NCBI GenBank assembly: GCA_041477005.1 | Contig: JBGOUJ010000001.1 | Location: 1 to 51,027, forward strand | Direction of reading: 5' to 3' | DNA from: JBGOUJ01 sp041477005 | GTDB lineage: Bacteria; Acidobacteriota; Terriglobia; Bryobacterales; JACQDG01 | Length of the DNA: 51,027 bases | Part shown: positions 47,694 to 51,027 of the stretch, one piece after another | Position numbering within the stretch: position 1 is the stretch's first letter | Layout of the letters: each line of letters starts with the position of its first letter | Translations under genes and position numbers: made by a program | The notes under the pieces: generated by a model | Database searches by the model: none | The model's input: only the letters and a program-made list of their open reading frames with translations | Told to the model about the DNA's origin: nothing

Positions 47694-48739
47694 TTACGGC
47701 CGCGGCGCTGGTCCTGATATTGGCGTTGCAGGTATCGCCGGAGCTGACGCAGCATGTCAACGCCGGGCTAAAGGCCAAGAACGCCGGCGACCTGGATACC
47801 GCCATCCGCGAGTTCCAGCGCGTCGCAGAGATCGCCCCGGAGATGCCTGCGGCGCATGTCAACCTGGGCGCCGTCTACCTGGCGAAGAAAGATTACCGCG
47901 ATGCGATTCCGCCGTTGCGAAGGGCGCTGGAACTGAATCCGGACCTGCCGGGCGCGCATGGCATGCTGGGAACAGCGTTGCTGGCGCTGGGTTACGCGTC
48001 GGAGTCGCTTCCGCATTTGGAGAAAGCCGGGGCCGACGACCTGTTGGGCGTGGCGTTGCTCGAGACGGGTCGAGTCCGCGAGGCGGTGGATAAGTTGGAA
48101 GCGGCGCTCGAGAAGCGGCCCGGCGACCCCGATCTGCTCTACTATCTGACCCAGGCGCATGGACGATTGTCCAAGCAGGTGTTTGACCGGCTGGTGGAGC
48201 TGAGTCCGGATTCGCCCCGCACGCGGCAACTGCTGGGGGAGGCGCATGCGGCAGCGGGAAACCGCGACGCAGCGGAGAAGGATTTTCGTGCCGCGCTCGC
48301 AATGCGGCCAGACTCGCGCGGCATCCATTATTCGCTGGGCGAGCTGTACCTCGGCTCGGGAGATTACCAGGGCGCCGAGCGGGAGTTCCGGGAAGAGGCC
48401 CGGTTGGCTCCCGGTTCCGCCGCCGCCGCGTGCAAGCTGGGATCTGTGCTCTTGAATCTCGGCCGGATTCCCGACGCGCTGGCAGAACTCAAGCGCGCCA
48501 ATGCGCTCCAGCCGGACATGCCCGAAACATTGCTCGAATTGGGCAAAGCGACCGCCGCGTCGGGAGATCCTGCTGCGGCGGAGAAACTGCTGCGCCGGGT
48601 GACCGAGCAGGAGCAGGTGTCGAGCCTTGCCGAGTCCGCCCACTATCAACTGGCCCAGATTTACCGCACATTAGGGCGCCCCGCGGACGCCGACCGGGAG
48701 ACGAAACTGTTTCAGAAGCTGCGCCAGGCGCGAAAGTGA
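47690..48739 (+). CDS. Exported TPR-repeat protein
   Basis: The start is GTG 47690, overlapping the previous stop (GTGA at 47690-47693); the longer frame from 47519 lies inside the UnbV domain and is an artefact. The 349-residue protein has a short signal (MITAAALVLILALQ) and about eight TPR units (AGDLDTAIREFQRVAEIAP, KDYRDAIPPLRRALELNP, GNRDAAEKDFRAALAMRP, GDYQGAEREFREEARLAP, GRIPDALAELKRANALQP). It probably interacts with the CRTAC1-like protein or the receptor system in the periplasm. Its 3' end is followed closely by the truncated HEPN gene on the other strand. Confidence 0.9.
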   Translation: MITAAALVLILALQVSPELTQHVNAGLKAKNAGDLDTAIREFQRVAEIAPEMPAAHVNLGAVYLAKKDYRDAIPPLRRALELNPDLPGAHGMLGTALLALGYASESLPHLEKAGADDLLGVALLETGRVREAVDKLEAALEKRPGDPDLLYYLTQAHGRLSKQVFDRLVELSPDSPRTRQLLGEAHAAAGNRDAAEKDFRAALAMRPDSRGIHYSLGELYLGSGDYQGAEREFREEARLAPGSAAAACKLGSVLLNLGRIPDALAELKRANALQPDMPETLLELGKATAASGDPAAAEKLLRRVTEQEQVSSLAESAHYQLAQIYRTLGRPADADRETKLFQKLRQARK

Positions 48740-48758
48740 GAACAGTCCGTAAAGTGAT

Positions 48759-48848
48759 GAAACGGGTTTTGGCAGCGCGATAGTCGAGATCCGCCTTCCC
48801 AACCCAATCCCGCACCAGATCACGCAGAACCTCCTCAGGCGGCCTCAT
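48759..48848 (-). pseudogene. HEPN-domain toxin, N-terminal fragment
   Basis: From ATG 48848 the frame encodes MRPPEEVLRDLVRDWVGKAD followed by LDYRAAKTRF, the typical beginning of an HEPN protein (WxxKADxDxxAA). After about 30 residues the sequence stops resembling HEPN and runs into the antisense of the TPR gene, so the RxxxxH active-site part is gone. It overlaps the MNT stop by 14 nt, as in intact MNT-HEPN pairs. Confidence 0.6.
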
Positions 48849-49157
48849 AAATCACCCGGCCGTATTTGTGGGCCGGATACGCAAGGCCGCCGAAGATGTT
48901 CTTCGACTCCTCGAAGTGCTCCGTGGCGATCACGAATACGTCGATCGGGAGCTGGAGATCGCCGAGCGACTCCGCGATCCGGTTCCTTTGCTCGCGGGTA
49001 TCGGAGGGCGAGTGTTCCACCACCAGGATGTCGACGTCGCTGTCGCGGGTCATTTGGCCCATCGCGGCCGAACCGAACAGGATGATGCGGTCCGGCTTTG
49101 CGATGCTGAGTACGCGCCGACGATCTCCTGGGTAAGATGCTCGTCGATTCCCATCAT
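48835..49157 (-). pseudogene. MNT-type nucleotidyltransferase antitoxin, frameshifted near N-terminus
   Basis: The main frame carries RRVLSIAKPDRIILFGSAAM, then GQMTRDSDVDILVVE, the GSX10DXD motif of minimal nucleotidyltransferases, and ends LAYPAHKYGRVIYEAA. The natural N-terminus MGIDEHLTQEIV is in another frame starting at 49154. The two join if one base is added near 49114-49120 (EIV then RRVLS). MNT proteins neutralise HEPN RNases by AMPylation or binding. With the partner truncated, the pair is dead; a start at 49164 in the main frame would give an unnatural N-terminus. Confidence 0.7.
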
Positions 49158-49282
49158 CACACATGATACGCTACGCCGCCGCCGTTTAGCCTGCGTCTCG
49201 TCAGCGAGAACAGCGAGACGGACGGACCGGCTAACCAGAGCGGGCCGCTGGCGCCTGCGCCGGTTCTTGAAGAGCGGAAGGT

Positions 49283-49592
49283 GCCATAGGGAGTAGTTTC
49301 TTTCCGAGAGGTTACATGGCCCAGGAGGCGAAGAGCATCCTGTTCGAAAACCCAGCGCTCATGCGCCCGTGCGAGCTGCTGCATCACCACGGTCATCCGC
49401 GAGGTTTGGGCGGCGTAACTGAACGGCTTCCAGGGTCCGGGACCTGGCCGTCTCGGCGGCGCTCTTGATGGCCTCGGCGAGGAGATTGCCGGCGACGACC
49501 CCCTTGGCCGCACTCACGGCAGTGGTCTCGATGCCCGACAGCCCGGTGTTGACGCTCTTGATGGAGGCGTTGGCCTTGTCGGCGTTGCGTAC
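49283..49592 (-). pseudogene. Phage tail tape-measure-like fragment with frameshift
   Basis: One minus-strand frame encodes VRNADKANASIKSVNTGLSG, IETTAVSAAKGVVAGNLLAE and AIKSAAETARSRTLEAVQ, then a second frame continues YAAQTSRMTVVMQQLARAH, matching the alternating Ala-rich N-terminal region I recall from phage tape-measure proteins. An extra base near 49424 separates the two frames. Neither end has a start or matching stop context. It is probably a relic of a prophage at this site; other long-helical proteins could look similar. Confidence 0.45.
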
Positions 49593-49689
49593 ACCACCGA
49601 GAGACTCGTTTCGGCGCGACTCCTGTCGTCATTTCCGCATCCTACATAGCGACCGGCTCCATGGCTGCAGTGGCTGCATCCACTGAAGA

Positions 49690-49718
49690 TTGACACGTGG
49701 TCTGCACTCTGGTAGCCT
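49690..49718 (+). promoter_or_regulatory. Putative promoter of right-edge operon
   Basis: TTGACA (49690-49695), a 17-bp spacer and TAGCCT (49713-49718) precede AGGAG (49728-49732) and the ATG at 49738. The -35 element is perfect, the -10 matches three of six. Confidence 0.4.
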
Positions 49719-49737
49719 CACGCCTTGAGGAGAGTAA

Positions 49738-50526
49738 ATGCCGGTTGACCGTCTCGAAAAGGCACTCGCCAAGACCGAGGCTGACGCTGACGCCGCTCTG
49801 AAGGCAGCCACGGCCGCGGTCGGCGCATTAAAGAAGTTCCGTGCGGTCGTGCGCCTTGGTAATCTCCGAGAGTTGCGCAAGACAATTGAGGCGGCGGACA
49901 AGGCCACGACCACCTTGAGACAGCAATTCGTAAATGCCAAAGAAGGCTGGGATTTCGATGAAGACGCCTACTTGTCCAGCGGCGACTTTCAAAAGGAGCT
50001 TCTGGAAACTGCCCGACAAAGCGCTGTGAACATTTTTGAGCAGGACGAGCGTCTCTACTGCTACCCTCTGCTGATTCGGCTTTTACCTGGGGAACGGTCG
50101 ATCCTGGTTGATAAGGCTAAAGAGAGGCGGCTGCGTCCTTCCGTATTGGTCGCCCACCTGAAGGAATTGCAAAACAAGCCGGTGCGATTCAAGGCGGAGG
50201 CGTTCCTGGAGTGCCTGTTCTCGGCCTACTCCCAGCTCGTCGCCGCCCGAGGTACGGATCTGCTCGGCACAGGGCACGTCATCAAACTCCGCGACGTTTA
50301 TCGCCTGCTTACACTCTTGCCCGACCAGTCCAGGGAGTACCCTCTCCCGGAATTCGGGCGCGACGTCTACCTACTCCATGAGAGGGGGATCACCCGGACT
50401 AACGGCGGTCAGATCGTTAGCTTCCACGCGAGCACCGCAACAAGATCCCCCGGTGCCACGATCACTGTGATAACACAGGACGGCCGGGAGAAGAAGTACT
50501 ACGGGATCTGCTTCACGCAGGCGTGA
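49738..50526 (+). CDS. Uncharacterised coiled-coil protein, first gene of possible defence operon
   Basis: A 262-residue protein with a strong AGGAG site. Residues 1-65 are Ala/Lys/Glu-rich and likely coiled-coil (ALAKTEADADAALKAATAAV, LRELRKTIEAADKATTTLRQ). Residues 70-190 look like a compact alpha-helical domain (GDFQKELLETARQSAVNIFE, RLRPSVLVAHLKELQNKPVR). Residues 195-262 are beta-rich (HVIKLRDVYRLLTLLPDQSR, ATITVITQDGREKKYYGICF). I do not recognise the family. The gene's lower GC at third positions and its distinct codon use compared with neighbours fit recent transfer. The next gene starts 24 nt downstream, in the same direction. Confidence 0.75.
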   Translation: MPVDRLEKALAKTEADADAALKAATAAVGALKKFRAVVRLGNLRELRKTIEAADKATTTLRQQFVNAKEGWDFDEDAYLSSGDFQKELLETARQSAVNIFEQDERLYCYPLLIRLLPGERSILVDKAKERRLRPSVLVAHLKELQNKPVRFKAEAFLECLFSAYSQLVAARGTDLLGTGHVIKLRDVYRLLTLLPDQSREYPLPEFGRDVYLLHERGITRTNGGQIVSFHASTATRSPGATITVITQDGREKKYYGICFTQA

Positions 50527-50549
50527 TTTGGTAGGCTTTTGGAGTGTCT

Positions 50550-51027
50550 ATGAAACCGCAGGACTGGTTGAGCATTGTCCGCCGGGAATACTTGCAAGAG
50601 TTCATCGGTCGCGGCGGGGCGGCCGTGAAATTCGTGGTGCCGGCGGAGGTGGCCGCTCACGCGCAATTGCGTAAGGAGCTAAGCATCGTAGCCGAGGAAG
50701 AGGGGTTCTTGTTCTCATTTGTCGATGCCGCCTCCACGAAGATCCACATGGTCGACAAGCTTTTTCACGCAGTTGCCCGGCAAGTCGATTGGGATGGCAT
50801 GGCCCGTTCTCTCGTCACTCAGCTCTTCAGAGAAAACAGCTACTCTCTGCCGTCTGAACCCGATCAGTTCAATCTTCACCAGATAGCTTTGCTGAACAAC
50901 CGTGAAGAGAACTTTCTCCGAAAGGAGTTTCAGACCTGGCTTGAGAAAAAGATTTATCAGGACTTTGAAATGAGCCAGGAGTTCCGGATTGCGATGATCC
51001 ATTTGTGCCGAGACCAAGTAGAGCCAG
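50550..51027 (+). CDS. BREX-associated-type ATP-binding protein (N-terminal part), cut by right edge
   Basis: ATG 50550 follows GGAG at 50541-50544 and opens 159 codons to the window edge. MKPQDWLSIVRREYLQEFIG, RGGAAVKFVVPAEVA, EEEGFLFSFVDAASTKIHMVD and KLFHAVARQVDWDGMARSLV match, from memory, the N-terminus of large ATP-binding proteins annotated as BREX system ATP-binding (DUF2791-like). No Walker A GKT is visible yet, so the NTPase may be degenerate or the motif may lie beyond the edge. With the coiled-coil gene upstream it could form the start of a phage-defence operon. The assignment rests on recollection. Confidence 0.55.
   Translation, partial: MKPQDWLSIVRREYLQEFIGRGGAAVKFVVPAEVAAHAQLRKELSIVAEEEGFLFSFVDAASTKIHMVDKLFHAVARQVDWDGMARSLVTQLFRENSYSLPSEPDQFNLHQIALLNNREENFLRKEFQTWLEKKIYQDFEMSQEFRIAMIHLCRDQVEP

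Noticed and set aside
49158..49282. Continuation of the MNT or tape-measure genes
   Set aside because: No coherent frame or codon pattern; appears to be non-coding debris.

Overview
The window looks like a chromosomal stretch from an acidobacterium, most likely a Solibacter/Bryobacter-type organism. This is an inference from gene content. The signs are two giant TonB-dependent receptors of about 1150 residues with N-terminal carboxypeptidase-regulatory-like domains, an SBBP/BNR beta-propeller protein with the Solibacter-type C-terminal domain, Tat-tagged sugar enzymes, an FG-GAP/UnbV protein, a heptaheme-TPR protein and high GC with strong third-position GC. I saw no rRNA, tRNA or CRISPR array.

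Layout. 1-3101: an ORF6N-domain gene cut by the left edge, and a beta-propeller protein whose 5' end is degraded and interrupted by TGA. 3139-13389: a sugar-catabolism block (toroid lyase-like protein, TIM-barrel isomerase/epimerase, Gfo/Idh/MocA oxidoreductase, TonB receptor, amidohydrolase, DgoD-like dehydratase). Most of its enzymes carry twin-arginine leaders, so the pathway is probably periplasmic. 13428-17528: an NMT1-like binding-fold protein, a Nudix hydrolase, a bactofilin, a methyltransferase and an exported TPR protein. 17558-26322: an envelope/protease-inhibitor locus with an NlpC/P60-like DUF1175-type protein, a thioester alpha-2-macroglobulin, a multi-pass membrane protein, a SpoIID-metallopeptidase fusion and a minimal penicillin-binding protein. 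26334-28825: a YggX-like protein and a YyaL-like thioredoxin-fold protein. 28857-29579: small and partly broken genes.

29721-36111 is a housekeeping run: acylphosphatase, apt, ispE, prs, rplY, pth, rpsF, rpsR, rplI and an SDR. Several of its intergenic gaps hold inverted repeats. 36182-37041 is a two-gene unit, a small HTH-like protein translationally coupled to a TIR/deoxyribosyltransferase-like protein, and is a candidate defence module. 37045-41216: methyltransferase, sulfatase and heptaheme-TPR protein. 41219-42442 is an accessory island with an HNH nuclease, a small conserved partner, a RelB/DinJ-like antitoxin remnant with a perfect 18-bp palindrome upstream, an unassigned coding fragment and a 22-nt direct repeat derived from the preceding gene. 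42554-48739: second TonB receptor, CRTAC1-like protein and TPR protein.

48759-49592 is a graveyard of a frameshifted MNT antitoxin, a truncated HEPN toxin and a frameshifted phage tape-measure fragment. From 49738 an apparently intact operon begins: a coiled-coil protein, then a large protein resembling BREX-associated ATP-binding proteins, cut by the right edge. The right end therefore looks like a mobile/defence hotspot. The best candidates for something undescribed are the HTH/TIR-like pair, the right-edge operon and the macroglobulin/SpoIID-protease/PBP locus.
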